A stretch of DNA of 64,000 bases, from NCBI RefSeq assembly GCF_020283565.1, contig NC_060065.1, forward strand, positions 42,520,409 to 42,584,408. The letters run 5' to 3'. How positions within the stretch are numbered: position 1 is the first letter of the stretch; every line of letters begins with the position of its first letter. The DNA comes from Trifolium pratense (taxonomy: Eukaryota > Streptophyta > Magnoliopsida > Fabales > Fabaceae). A model generated the notes under the pieces. It was not told the DNA's origin and did no database searches. It saw nothing but the letters and a program-made list of their open reading frames with translations. A program made the translations under genes and the position numbers. This document shows, one piece after another, positions 36,037 through 48,100 of the stretch.

Positions 36037-38587
36037 ATGACAAATCCAACTTTCACCCAATTCTACGAATCATGGTACTCACAATTCAACAACTTAATCC
36101 ACCAACTCACAATTTCATCATCTCAAACCGAAAACTCCGAAGAACTTATCCTAAAAGTTATGTCTCACTATGAAGACTATTACAATGCTAAATCAATGGC
36201 TGCTGAGAAAGATCCATTACACGTGTTATCATCTCCTTGGGCTACTTCACTTGAACGTTCACTTCATTGGATTGCTGGTTGGAGACCCACCACAGCTTTT
36301 CATCTTATATATACTGAATCTTCTCTTCTTTTTGAGTCTCACATTGTTGATATTCTTCGTGGGTTTACCACTGGTGATCTTGGTGATCTTTCTCCTAATC
36401 AGTTTCGTCGTGTTAGTGACTTGCAATGTGATACTGTAAGTATTTCAATTTCTTATATTACGCCTTTAATTTCATCTATTAATTAATTTTGGTGTTTTTT
36501 TTTTGTACAAATTCATTAGTAGTAAATATTTGCTTTTTACTCTTTTGGTAACAAAATGATTAGATTTGTGTAGATTTCTTTATTTATTTTTATCGAGACG
36601 AGTAGTTAGAAAATTCACCTTAAAAAAATGAATAAGTGGAGTGTCCGGATTTTAATCCGACTCCGGGCTTCTGTACCTATAGTCTGATGTCACCAACTGA
36701 GCTAAGCTTTGACAATTTTTATAGTTTCATAAATTTATAGTGACTTTTTTATTTCAAGTATTGTTATACTTTTTGTGTTAGGTGGGATCAAGTCATCAAT
36801 AGTCTTTCTTTTTATTTTTTAAGAAAGGACATCAATCTTCTTAATTACCTCTTCCGTCCATAGTTTTAAATTGCGGTCGCGTATGGGGTAACCATTGCGA
36901 TATATTGTTTCGATTTCGGTCATTATAGTTGTTGCAACGTGAAATATTTTGAAATTTCACAAACTATATAAAATGCCATCACTATGTCACTATGCTATTT
37001 ATTCAACATTGCAGAGTCTTATTGCAGAGTCTTAGTAATGATCAAGAAAGGTTTGATGTTTTAATTGAATCAAACCGAACGTGAAACTTTTGTTTCATTT
37101 AGCTCCTTTATAGAATAATTTAAGAGATAGATGGAATACATGAAAAATAAAATAAAAGGCTTAACTACACATTTGATCCCTTACGTTTATTTTAGGTTTC
37201 AATTTGGTCCCTTACGTTTAAAAAGTATCAATTTGGTCCCTTACGTTTATTTTAAGTTTCAAGTTAGTCTTTTCCGTTAGTTTTGTCACTAACACCGTTT
37301 GAACAGTACACGTGTCAGCGTGTCCAAGTGCCACGTGTCAGTCCACGTATGCAAATTGACTACCACATGTGACAAAATTGACGGAAAGGACCAACTTGAA
37401 ACCTAAAATAAACGTAAGGGACCAAATTGATACTTTTTAAACGTAAGGGATCAAATTGAAACCTAAAATAAACGTAAGGGACCAAATGTATAGTTAAGCC
37501 AAAATAAAATTACGCATAACATCTCTATCGGCCTTTTTATATGAATCCATTTAAAACGCGTTGTTTTTTAGATGATCCTGAGTATTAAAACAATGTCTTT
37601 TTTTCTTTCTAGTTACTTCGTTCTCTATTTCTATTTTGTTTTAGAGATTCTTCAAAGTAAGGTTTATTAGATTTGACGTAAATTAGGATTTGATGTTCGT
37701 AAAAAAATTTCTTTGGTAAGAAAATTTGAACAAACATGGCTAAAATCGTCTAACGTTAGTAACGATGCAGTACACTTGAATGAAACTTACACCATTGAAG
37801 GGCCATGCAACCACATCAGCAATACTTCGGCCTTCGGCCGTAATTTAAAACCATACTTCCATCTTTTTTTAGATGAAAGTAAATATCATATCACTAAAAC
37901 TTTACGCAATGCACACACAGCAAGAACCTAAGTTCGAATTTGGTTAAAGACGTTCAACCTAGCAATATCAAAATTGTCGGATTAGCTAGAACCTACTCAT
38001 CACTTCCCTCTTTAATTCCCCACAACTATCAAGCCATTTTAATTCCCCTACACACCATCTAAAATTTCTCTCACGCACACTTGAGAGATCCACAAATCGC
38101 GGTAACTATGCTAATCTGGCTTCCTTAGTTTGGGACAGTACAGTGGACACTGGTTTTTTATGCAGCAGCTGTTGCTTGTTAGTTTTGCTTCTTATTTTAT
38201 TCTTTTAGTGTATTGAGGGCTGGTGCTGTTTTCTTAACAGTAGTTTGTATTATCATTGGTGGCTAGTTATTTTTTCTTTTGTATTCATTCATTTTATTTA
38301 TTGAAAAATGAAAGGTGAAAGAAGAGAATTCTATAACGGAGGAGCTATCAGAGTGGCAGGACAATGCGAGCGATATGATGGGTCCAGAGTCTGATATCAA
38401 CAACATGATCGAACGGCTGGTAAGCATTATTAAGAAAGCGGATGATCTACGATTGAGAACATTGCGAAGCGTGGTGGAATTCTTGTCACCGCAGCAGGCT
38501 ATCGAGTTCTTGATTGCTTCAGCTGAGTTGACAGTTGGGATACGCGGTTGGGGATTGAATCATGATCGTTCGCGTCCTAGGATATGA
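36037..38587 (+). CDS. DOG1-domain protein (DOG1-like), two exons
   Basis: Exon 1 is 36037-36435 and exon 2 is 38315-38587, joined in phase 0 across a GT/AG intron of 1.9 kb, giving 223 residues. The start FTQFYESWYSQFNNLIHQL, the middle HYEDYYNAKSMAAE and SPWATSLERSLHWIAGWRP, FHLIYTES, then GDLGDLSPNQFRRVSDLQ and exon 2 LRTLRSVVEFLSPQQAIEFL are the ordered blocks of the DOG1 (seed dormancy control) domain also found in TGA-type bZIP factors. There is no basic-leucine zipper region, so this is a stand-alone DOG1-like protein. Family members act in seed dormancy, ABA and stress responses; which subgroup this is was not decided. The ATG at 36037 sits in a good context and gives the family N-terminus. 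An in-frame ATG at 35965 would add 24 residues. The intron holds a SINE and a MITE. Confidence 0.9.
36595..36711 (-). mobile_element. SINE copy in the DOG1-like intron
   Basis: It shares 'gttagaaaattcacctta', 'aataagtggagtgt' and 'ccaactgagctaag' with the bounded SINE at 24455-24596. On the minus strand it has the A-box TTAGCTCAGTTGGTG, with a degraded B box. The target duplication is not clear. Confidence 0.65.
37158..37500. mobile_element. Mutator-like foldback MITE, 343 bp, in the DOG1-like intron
   Basis: The termini GGCTTAACTACACATTTG and 'caaatgtatagttaagcc' are followed by mirrored 'ggtcccttacgttta' / 'taaacgtaagggacc' blocks repeated three times per arm. The perfect 9-bp target duplication AAAATAAAA lies at 37149-37157 and 37501-37509. 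I recognise this family as common in legumes. Confidence 0.9.
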
Positions 38588-38599
38588 TGAATTTTGTTT

Positions 38600-38725
38600 T
38601 AAGGCAAAAAAATTATCTTAATTGTGGATTAAGTAAATTAAGTACTTTGGATTCTTATTTTTCATCTAAGTATTGTGGATTAAGTAAATGTAAGTACTTT
38701 GGATTCTTATTTTTCATCTAAGTCC
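38600..38725 (+). repeat. Two-copy tandem duplication of about 55 bp
   Basis: 'ttgtggattaagtaaat' to 'tttttcatctaagt' occurs twice in direct succession just after the DOG1-like stop codon, in its probable 3' untranslated region. Confidence 0.8.
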
Positions 38726-39185
38726 ATGGGTATGATGGGTATGGTGTTGAGGACAAAATCCTTATTTGATCTTTTAAAGATAATAAACATGTTAACCAAT
38801 ATTAATCATGATTATAGTCTTGTTATCTATTAATGTATTTTGTGAGAAATGTTTCAACGAGAACGCTATGGACCAGCAATGATAATGTTTTGGATGAACA
38901 ACTCATACATGCAAAACAACAAACCATAAAAGTGTATAATATTGATGAAGGAAAAATATTGCTAATGAGAAAAGTGAGAATAATAGATTACAATATTAAA
39001 GCCTATATATATAGGCATCAACAAACTACTAACTAATCTTCCTAATTACAAGATTTGCGGGCAATAGAGTAACCAAAGGGAACCTTATAACTAGACATAT
39101 GTGAGATTTGTGAAGGGTTGCAACTTGAAAGTAGGAGGAGAGTAACAAAAGGAAAGGAGAAAGGGGAAAAGGGAAAAGTGTTTTA

Positions 39186-39274
39186 TTTTTTGGAGCTGAG
39201 GATGAACCCATGAAACCAGGACCTCTAGCATACTACCCAAACCCCTCACCATTAGACCAAACCTAGTGGCTTAA
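39186..39274 (-). mobile_element. SINE, 89 bp, minus-strand copy
   Basis: On the minus strand: 'ggtttggtctaatggtgagg' (A-box-like), 'tagtatgctagaggtcctgg' and an A-rich end. The target duplication GGGAAAAGTGTTTTA (39171-39185) matches GGGAAAAATGTTTTA (39275-39289) at 14 of 15 bases. It has the same length and content as the plus-strand copy at 20282-20370. Confidence 0.85.
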
Positions 39275-39289
39275 GGGAAAAATGTTTTA

Positions 39290-39692
39290 GTTAGTCAAAC
39301 AAAGAGATAAAGGTGGAGGCTTTGGTGGAGGACCACGAACTGACTCGTGAGAAGGAGTGGGTGGAGGGTCATTGCCACAACAGTTAAAGGAGTGAACCAG
39401 TAGCAACCAAGGAGACCATCAGCGAGCAACAAAATATCCATTGTCGAAAAAGAAGAAGATGGGGATCTGAGGTTGAACCTGGGGAGTACAGTCTCCTCTT
39501 GAAGAAGAAAAAGAACCTAGCCGGAGAGAAGCTGGGCTAGGAAAAAAATCTAACCCTAGCAGAGCTAAGTTAGGAGAAAAACCGTTCTTTTGAGAGTGAA
39601 AGAATGATGAAAAACCTCATTTTAAGGAATCATAAATGTTGGGAATATGTACCAAGGCAAGTTCTACCATGAACAAGCACATGATATGGTTA
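39290..39692. other. GA-rich non-coding sequence
   Basis: Purine-rich sequence with repeated 'ggtggagg' and 'gaagaagaag' phrases. No open frame of interest and no known element are seen. Confidence 0.4.
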
Positions 39693-40023
39693 ATGGTGCA
39701 CAAGTCGTCGATTTCATTATAATGAATACGAATTTTACAAAATCCACCGTTGGATTGAAAGTTTATGTCATATAGATCATCCATAATTTTTTTTGAAAAA
39801 ATTGAAAATCATTTGATATGTTATTGAGATCCGTCAAAATTAACGGTTTATAAATTTTTATTAAATACCGTTAATCTTTATGAGTCTCAGTAATATATCA
39901 AATAATTTTTAATTTTTTTCAAAAAAAAATTATGGATGATCTATATGTTATAAACTTTCAATCCAACGGTGGATTTTGTAAAATTCGAATTCGTTATAAT
40001 AAAATCGGCGACTTGTGCACCAT
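39693..40023. mobile_element. Foldback MITE with arms of about 150 bp
   Basis: The termini ATGGTGCACAAGTCG and 'cgacttgtgcaccat' are followed by near-perfect mirrored arms ('ccaccgttggattgaaag' / 'ctttcaatccaacggtgg', 'gatccgtcaaaattaacgg' / 'ccgttaatctttatgagtc'). No target duplication is evident. A degraded relative lies at 7556-7800. Confidence 0.8.
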
Positions 40024-40257
40024 GCACTTGTACATGTTAGCCAAAGTCATGTACCAAACAAAGAGAGAAGTCATCACATGAGCCTACTCTTAAAGGAAAT
40101 CCAAAGCATTAAAAGTCCTGTCAATATAAAGAGCTACTTCAAAAGTAATAATAAGCACAGCCAGAATGTTGTATTAGATCCATAAGTGAATTCTGAGTTG
40201 AGCACCATAGTGAAAAATCTCAAAAACTGTCAGGTTGGAGTAGTCCACCTAAGATAT

Positions 40258-40480
40258 GCTTGTAAATTTAGTTGCAAGTATTTTATGATAAATATTACTA
40301 TTATTTTAGTATTCTTATTTCTTGGGTCCGATTCCCTTAAGATTGTTTGGAGTAGCCCAGCTTAAATACACTTTACGGTTGCTAAATAATAGGAGAACTC
40401 AACCTAATCTAAAAATACTCTATAAGTAAAAAAAAATTTCAAGATAGATATACCCTAGTTTAATAATAAAGGGGTGTGGC
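40258..40480 (+). repeat. Repeat unit A, duplicated at the LINE insertion site
   Basis: About 220 bp that recur at 42722-42876 and continue beyond the LINE at 48936-49012: 'gttgcaagtattttatgata', 'ggagaactcaacctaatct', 'atactctataagt', 'tttcaagatagatatac'. The second copy lacks about 12 bp near 'tttggagtagcccagc'. Confidence 0.85.
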
Positions 40481-42721
40481 GGCTGACAATTACTCTTCCT
40501 TCACTGCACTTCGTTGTCGAACTAGCTATGGTCTTTGGTCATTATCATGCGTACTTTGATTTGTAGGCAATACACTATGAGGGAGGTTAGTTACTTATAT
40601 CTATGCTTCATTCTCTAAATATACAAAAAGTGGGGCTATAATCCATGCAAAGATATTGAAATAAATTGATTGCTTATGTCAAACAGAAAAATTACATCTT
40701 GCAATTAAGCTTTAGAGTTTAGATGTAGTTGTGAATGAGAAATTTTCCAACGGGTGTTTTTCATAATATTAAGAAATAAAAGAAAAGAAATATGGTAGTC
40801 TATTTTGGATATTTTGATATTAAATTGTCATTGTTCTTTTAACAATGATCTATATATACAGATAGTGTCTTCTTATTAATTTGTATATCCGAGGCTTACC
40901 ATAAATTAATCTGGTGTGATCATGGATGAATGATTTAGCATTAATTGTATCCTTATTTGTTTATGCAAATTAGAAAGATTTGCATTATGTTTTTGTTACT
41001 AATTGTTTAGAGCATTTATTCTAAATATTGGGCGATATTAATATTACTAGTATCCAGACCCGTGCCAAGCACGAGTAAAAATACGTTTGTAGATTTATTG
41101 ACTTATAAATAATATACTTTACTTCAAACTGAAAAATTAAAATTTTAATTGTTAATAGAAGATAATTAACGACAACTACATAAATATTTATAATCATATA
41201 AAATTTAATAATCAAAATAACACCCTGTGATAAAAAAAACTAACCGTAAAATTTATGTATAGTGTCATAGATCTTCTTAAGGAAGATTCCTATAGTTAGT
41301 ATTTTTTCTTATCAAATTAAAAATATATCATAATTGTTGTTTATATTATTCTCCACTAAAAGAATCGTAAAGTTGATCGAAAATATATGGAAGAGACTTT
41401 GAGGTTTCGTATAGACTACAATATATGAATTACAATATATGAATAGAAATATAGACTACAATATGAATAACAAAAAAAATCGATTCCTGTATTAATATTT
41501 AAGCAGAAATATACAGGTTCCCGTTGAAAGTTATAAAATAAATAGGTCTTCGTATTAATATATGACTAAAAATATAGAATCTATAAAAATTGTAAAATAA
41601 AAATTACCGTAAAAAAATTATAAATAAGTAGGTCTTCATATAATATGAGTAAAAATATAGATCTGAGTAGAAATTATAATGTGTCAAAAAAAAGTAGAAA
41701 TTATAAAATAAAAAAGTCATTTATATTAATGCATACGAAGAAATATACGTTCCCGTAGAAATTACAATAAAAAATAGGCTCCCATATTGATGTATGAATT
41801 GAAAATATGAAATATATGTTCCCTAGAAAATGTAAAAAAGGTGACTAACTAACTCATAAAATCATAATATCTGCAAATAAAATGTAAAAAAGGTGACTAA
41901 CTAACTCATAAAATCATATTGATAGAAATATATGATTAAAATGTATTGTCATACTATAAAAAACATACCAAAAATAAAATAAATAAGATTTTGGAATTGA
42001 ACATGTGAAAAAATATATGACCATAAGAAAATTGTTTCAACGAAGAAGAAAAAACCAAAAAGATTTTTAGAAGAATTTCATAATGTATTTCCTAATTCCT
42101 AATGATGTATAAAAATGTGATACTCAAGAGCAATATTTATAGCAAAAAAAAAAAGCAATTTAATCATATCAATTATTCCCTTAATTCGAGGAAGTAGTTG
42201 AAACAAAAAAAAATCATATACTTCTTGAGAAATATTGAGAATTTCTTAGGGGTGTATTGGATTGGGATTTCATGGGATTTTAAAAAACTTTTTTATGACA
42301 AAAATATCTTGAGGTATTCAATCAAGAGTTTTACAAAAGTTAAATAAATCTTGTGGTATCCAATTAAGACAAACAAGTTTTTTTTTTTTCAGGGCAACAA
42401 AATAGGTCGGTATTCAAATCAAAATGTTTATTGGTATTCAAAAGTAAACCGATTTTGATGGATTCTTTTTTGAAATGGATTTTGAGAGACTTTTTAGTTG
42501 AAAATACACTTGATAGACTTTTTCAACAATCTCACCAAAAGCATTGAAATTTTTTTGAACTCTCCAAGACTTTTTTCTTTCATGATCACTGTATCAAACT
42601 TCTTCTTTATTACTTTCGTAGTTCATCATCACTGTACCCGGTTTTTTCTTTTTCTTTTCTTTGTTCACTTTTTCAACAATCTCACCAAAAATCTTGAGAA
42701 TTTTTCAAACTCTCCAAGCCT
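40481..42721. repeat. AT-rich degenerate repeat region
   Basis: No gene is seen. Between 41400 and 41960 phrases such as 'gaaatata(c)g(t)tccc', 'aataggtcttc', 'tattaatatatga' and 'aaaatataga' recur every 80-90 bp with heavy divergence. A 40-bp block ('aaggtgactaactaactcat') is exactly repeated at 41838-41865 and 41889-41916. At 41057-41075 'acccgtgccaagcacgag' is a small palindrome often seen at ends of dispersed plant repeats. At 42520-42720 'ctttttcaacaatctcacca' occurs twice. Confidence 0.5.
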
Positions 42722-42876
42722 TGTAAATTTTGTTGCAAGTATTTTATGATAAATATTACTATTATTTTAGTATTCTTATTTCCTGGGTCCTAATCCCTTA
42801 AGAGATACACTTTGCTGCAGTTACTAAATAACAGGAGAACTCAACCTAATCTAAAAATACTCTATAAGTGTTAATT
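42722..42876 (+). repeat. Repeat unit B, split by the LINE
   Basis: The left part of the second copy of the 40258-40480 sequence; the right part resumes at 48936. The last 18 bases (42859-42876) are the LINE target duplication. Confidence 0.85.
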
Positions 42877-42942
42877 AAAATAGGATCTTTTTAGCAGAGT
42901 GGTTACGGGGCTCTGCTAGGGCTACGGGGCAAATTCTTAATC

Positions 42943-45021
42943 ATGGGCGATGATCATGAATGGCAGACTGTCAACAGGAATAGAAGATCGAAACATCATT
43001 CCAAAACTGATATAGCAACACTGTCAAGGAATGGCAAACTGAATAATGCAAACCTAATCTCTTATTTCTTCACTGAAATTCCAGATAGTTTTAATGCAAA
43101 GGCGATGCTTAATATTTTTCAAAACTATGGAAGCATTATTGAAGTAGTGATACCAGCGAAAAGAGACAAAGGTGGGAGAAGATTTGGTTTTGCTCGTTTT
43201 GAAAACGTAAGATATACCCGTCTATTTGGAGTGGAATTGGATAATATTATTATTGGCAGAGATAAAATAAGGGTGAATCTTTCAAGATTTGAAAGAAAAA
43301 TTGAATCTCAAAGGCGTGTACAAAGAAATGAGGACACGCTAAAACAAGTCAATGATAATGGAAAATTCAATGATAATCACAGGAAGGACGATGTAGGTAA
43401 TCGCTCTTATGCTAATGTTGCGCGTTATGATGGGGCAGCAAGACAACGAGAAGGCAATAATCAGGTCTCTTTATCTTATGTTTCGGACAAGGAAGATTTG
43501 CAGAGGTTGAAGAAATCGTTTGTCGGGGAAATAGTGAATCCGGGAACGACCTATAATATTCAAGTATTCCATATGCAGGGGTATTTCGGAGTCAAGATAA
43601 CTCCTTTAGGAGGAAACCTGGCTCTCCTAGAAGGCCAAGAAGAGGGGGAGGTGCAGGCACTTATGGAAGATGCCAGAGAATGGATGGAACAATGGTTCAA
43701 GGAGATCCGGCCTTGGAATGCTAAGGAGATTGATATGGAAAGACTAGTTTGGCTGCGAGTTTACGGCATTCCGGCACATGCGTGGAATGATGCTTTCTTC
43801 ACCTTGATCTCAAAACCATGGGGGCATTTTATCAATGCTGACGATGGCACGAATAAAAAAATATCAATGGATGTGGCACGATTATTAATTCGCACTTCTG
43901 GGCAAAGGGTGGTGGACGAATTTCTTGATGTGAAGATAGACAGAGACATCTTCCATATTCGTATTATCGAAGATTCATATGGTCCGGTGAGAATTATGGT
44001 GCACCAACCGAATAGTCGTGAAGGCAGAGACGAAGACAGCGATAGCTCAGAGGAAGAAGAAGGACTTTTTCCAGTAATGGAGGAGGTGGAGGTGGAGAGA
44101 GAGGAAGAGGAGGTGGCGGTGGAGAGAGAAAAAGTGGAGGAAAATTTATTAGCATTAATTCCTCATAATAATGCTAATAATGAAATTAATTCTGTTACAA
44201 ATAATGAGTTGGAAGGGAGTCTTTTTAGGGAGGATAGAGCTGGTGAGTCAATTAATTTTGGCATTGAAGATAATTTGAATTTGAGCCAATCAAATAGTAG
44301 AATTTCTGATGGAGGTAGTGGGGCTGCGAAGGGTCTTAAGGTTTGTAAAACTGGAGATTTGATGGGCCGGGAAGAGGGAGTAGATGGGCCAGCAAACTTT
44401 AGTAATACATGCCAAGAGACTACATGGGGTGTGAATAGCAGGGTTAATATTTCTAACGGTTTGGATTACAATTCAACCAAATTGATTGAAAGTGGAAAAG
44501 GATGTAAGAATGTAGTAAAGGGGGGTGGTAGTATGCATGGACCAATTGCTCTAAAAAATTTGGTGACAACAGGCCCAAGGCCCAACATTCAGAAACAAAC
44601 CATAGAGAAGGGTTGTTCTGCAAACGTGATTCAACGCAATTCAGCAGCTCCAAAATCCAAAAAAATCCCAATTCCTTTCTCTTCTTCGAGGAAACAAGAC
44701 CAAGTGGAATCAAGCTTGAAGAATCGATCGATTAACCCTTCCAAATCTCTTGGCCGATCGATTTCGACTTCAACAGGGAAAGAAGCTAACGCAAATTCAT
44801 CTTCAGCTAACGCAAATTCATTAGCGCGATCTTCCGCAGCAGTTATGGAGACTTGCGACCGCAATCCAGTGGGCAGGTACAAACCTTTGAAAAAGATGGA
44901 AAATTCGTTATCTTCAGTTGGTTCTATACTTTGTTGCAGTTCACTCAAATCATCAGATATTAGGAATTGTAATCAAAGATTCATGGATGAACACAACAAT
45001 GAGGTTGCATCTAAAGTTTGA
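42943..45021 (+). CDS. LINE ORF1: RNA-binding protein (RRM + DUF4283-like)
   Basis: 692 residues as read. Residues about 37-112 form an RNA-recognition motif (ISYFFTEIPDSFNAKAML at the start, GGRRFGFARFE as the RNP-1-like part, DKIRVNLSRFERK at the end). A second domain at about 180-350 contains the 'RLVWLRVYGIPAHAWND' pattern seen in plant L1 and DUF4283 proteins. The rest is low-complexity, with a Glu-rich run near 365-400 and Ser/Asn-rich tails. ORF1 proteins bind LINE RNA for retrotransposition. The TGA at 45019 is probably a nonsense mutation: the same frame continues for 45 highly charged codons to a TGA at 45157-45159 that overlaps the ORF2 ATG (ATGA). Confidence 0.9.
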   Translation: MGDDHEWQTVNRNRRSKHHSKTDIATLSRNGKLNNANLISYFFTEIPDSFNAKAMLNIFQNYGSIIEVVIPAKRDKGGRRFGFARFENVRYTRLFGVELDNIIIGRDKIRVNLSRFERKIESQRRVQRNEDTLKQVNDNGKFNDNHRKDDVGNRSYANVARYDGAARQREGNNQVSLSYVSDKEDLQRLKKSFVGEIVNPGTTYNIQVFHMQGYFGVKITPLGGNLALLEGQEEGEVQALMEDAREWMEQWFKEIRPWNAKEIDMERLVWLRVYGIPAHAWNDAFFTLISKPWGHFINADDGTNKKISMDVARLLIRTSGQRVVDEFLDVKIDRDIFHIRIIEDSYGPVRIMVHQPNSREGRDEDSDSSEEEEGLFPVMEEVEVEREEEEVAVEREKVEENLLALIPHNNANNEINSVTNNELEGSLFREDRAGESINFGIEDNLNLSQSNSRISDGGSGAAKGLKVCKTGDLMGREEGVDGPANFSNTCQETTWGVNSRVNISNGLDYNSTKLIESGKGCKNVVKGGGSMHGPIALKNLVTTGPRPNIQKQTIEKGCSANVIQRNSAAPKSKKIPIPFSSSRKQDQVESSLKNRSINPSKSLGRSISTSTGKEANANSSSANANSLARSSAAVMETCDRNPVGRYKPLKKMENSLSSVGSILCCSSLKSSDIRNCNQRFMDEHNNEVASKV

Positions 45022-45155
45022 CAAGGAGTGAAAGAATTAGGGGTGGATGGTGATGAGGAAGAAGAGAGATATGTGCAGAGGATACTTATTAACGAAAGAG
45101 CAGAAGAAGAAGCACGGAGGCTGAGGTTGAGGGAGCAACAAAAACAAAATCTTTT

Positions 45156-48100
45156 ATGAAGATTCTATCGCTTAATATGCGCGGGTGGGGTAACACAGCA
45201 AAACGCAGAAGATTGGGTTCGCTTATTCAGTCAGGTGCGTTTGAATTGTGTTTACTGCAAGAAACAAAACGAACTGATTTTGATGATTACATGATTTTCA
45301 ATCTTTGGGGTAATAATGAAGTTGATTGGATAGCTAAAGAATCTAGAGGTTTGTCGGGAGGGCTATTATCGGTCTGGAAGAGAGATTTATTCAAATTCCG
45401 TTATAGTTTCACAGGAACGGGGTTTTTAGGGACTTGTATAGAGTGGAAGGATTCTCTGGTATACATAGTGAACATCTACTCACCATGTAGTATGGCTGGG
45501 AAAAGGAAATTGTGGGATGAGTTGTTAGCCTTTAAGTTGAATAATGAGAAAGGTGAATGGGTGCTAGGAGGTGACTTTAACGCAATTTTGAAGTCGGGTG
45601 AAAGAAGAGGCAGCAATGGAGGAGGTGTTCACAATGAGAGGGTGGAATTCAATATGTTTGTTGATTGTATGGAAGTGATTGATGTCCCTGTAGCAGGGAA
45701 GAAATTCTCTTGGTTCAGTGGGGACGGTCAATCTATGAGTAGACTAGACCGTTTTCTATTGTCGGAAGGTTTTATTGAAAAAGGTGGAGTATCTGGACAA
45801 TGGATTGGTAATCGAGATATATCCGATCATTGTCCTATATGGCTCATGTGTGATAACATTGATTGGGGGCCAAAGCCGTTTAAATTCAACAATTGCTAGA
45901 CAGAACATCCGGATTTCAATTCTTTTGTGACAAATTTGTGGAGGAATTTGAACATCACTGGGAAAAAAGCTTTTGTGATTAAGGAGAAGTTGAAAAAGTT
46001 GAAAGAGGGGCTGAAAGTTTGGAATAAGGAGGTATTTGGCATTCTTGACTTAAATATTGAGAAAACAGTGAACGAGTTGAATGAGATGGAGGGTATGTTT
46101 GCAAGCAGGGGGACGGTACCAAATTCGGTCAATACTAAGGTAATCAATCAGAAGTTCTGGGAATTGCTTAATTATAAGGAAAGTTTGATTAAACAAAAGT
46201 CAAGGGTGAATTGGATTCAGGAAGGAGATTCAAACTCTCGATTCTTTCATGCTAGTATCAAGGGTAGAAGAAGAAGGAATCAGTTGGCAGTTTTGAAGAA
46301 GGGTGATGAGTGGATACACGGGGTGGAGAGTATTAAAACAGAAGTGAAGGATCATTTCTCTACTTTCTTTACAGAGGAATGGAATAATAGACCTTTTCTA
46401 CATGGTATTAATTTCAATTCCTTATCTGAAGCGGATAATGCTATCTTGTTAGAACCGTTTACGGAAGAAGAAGTTAAGGAGACAATATGGAGCTGCGATG
46501 GTAATAAGAGCCCGGGACCTGACGGGTTTAATTTTAACTTCCTAAAATCGTGTTGGACAACGGTGAAATCAGATATTATGGAATTTTTGCGCGAGTTTTA
46601 TGACAATGCTGTTTTGCCTAAAGCTATTACATCTTCTTTTCTGACTCTAGTACCAAAAAAAGATCATCCAGAATCTTTGGGTGATTATCGGCCTATTTGT
46701 CTCATAGGCTGCCTCTACAAGATTTTGTCCAAGTTATTGGCTTCAAGATTGAAAAGAGTAATGGGTAAATTAATATCTCCTTGTCAGTCAGCTTTTCTAC
46801 CCACAAGACAAATTTTGGATGGTGTGGTAGTACTGAACGAGATCATTGATCTAGCTAAGAGGCGAAAGGACAGTTGCATGCTTTTTAAGGTAGATTTTGA
46901 AAAGGCATATGATAATATTAATTGGAATTTTTTGGAGCGTATGATGATCAAAATGGGGTTCGCCGAAGGATGGATGAAGTGGATTCGAGCCTGCATTTTC
47001 AACAGTTCGATGTCGGTTTTAGTGAATGGTAGTCCAACTGGAGACTTCAAAGTGTGCAAAGGGTTACGTCAAGGTGATCCCCTTTCACCATTCTTGTTTT
47101 TAATTGTAGCCGAGGGCTTAACAGGTATGGTTCAAAGGGCGGTAGAAATTGGCAAATTCCAAGGATACAAAGTTAGTGATTCAATACAATTTCAGATTCT
47201 TCAATTCGCGGATCTGTGTTTCAGGTTTGGTAGGGGAAGGATCTTGGAACAATTTGTGGACCTTTAAATCTGTGTTGAGGGGGTTTGAATTGGTGTCAGG
47301 GCTGAAAATAAACTTTGTCAAGAGTAAATTATATGGTATTAATGTTGATGAAAGGTTTCTCTCTGCTGGTTCATCATTTCTATCATGCTGTTCCGATACT
47401 ATTCCTTTCAAATTCCTTGGAATTCCGGTGGGGGCGAATCCTAGGCGAAGAGAGACATGGAGACCGGTGGTAGATGCTATGAATACGAGATTAAGTAGTT
47501 GCAGGGGGCGACAATTGTCTTATAGTGGCAGAATTGTGTTAATAAATTCTGTGTTGGCAAGCTTACCTTTGTATTTCTTCTCTTTCTTTAAAGCTCCAAA
47601 GTGTGTAATAAAGAATTTGGTAAGGATTCAAAGGAATTTCTTGTGTGGTGGGGGAATAGAAGATAAAAAGTTGTGTTGGGTAAAGTGGGAACATGTGTGC
47701 CTACCTAAAGAACAAGGTGGTTTAGGAGTAAAAAACTTAGAACTATTCAACGTGGCTTTGCTTAGCAAGTGGAAATGGAGAGGTATTATTGAAAAAAATG
47801 CAGTTTGGTATGATTTGTTGCATTATAGATATGGATTTTTGCCTACTGTTTTACTGTGCAAGGACATAAAATCAGTTGGTTCTAAGGATTCTTTATGGTG
47901 GAGGGATGTGATTAGCGCGGGGGAGTCGCTAAAGCCCGGATGGTTCAGATCGAACATCAGTTGTGTGGTAGGTAATGGTACAGATGTAAGTTTTTGGAAT
48001 ACCAAATGGTGTGGTAATTCTTCTTTTGCTGAATTATTTCCTAACTTGTTTAAAAAAGAGTTGTGGCAGAACTCAGTAATAGCAGACAAAGTTATCACTA

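Noticed and set aside
37713..37931. 72-codon ORF in the DOG1-like intron
   Set aside because: Intronic, no family resemblance and normal length for chance.
46784..47059. Minus-strand ORFs across the LINE (also 44453-44948, 47181-47411, 47823-48104)
   Set aside because: Antisense shadows of LINE ORF1 and ORF2.
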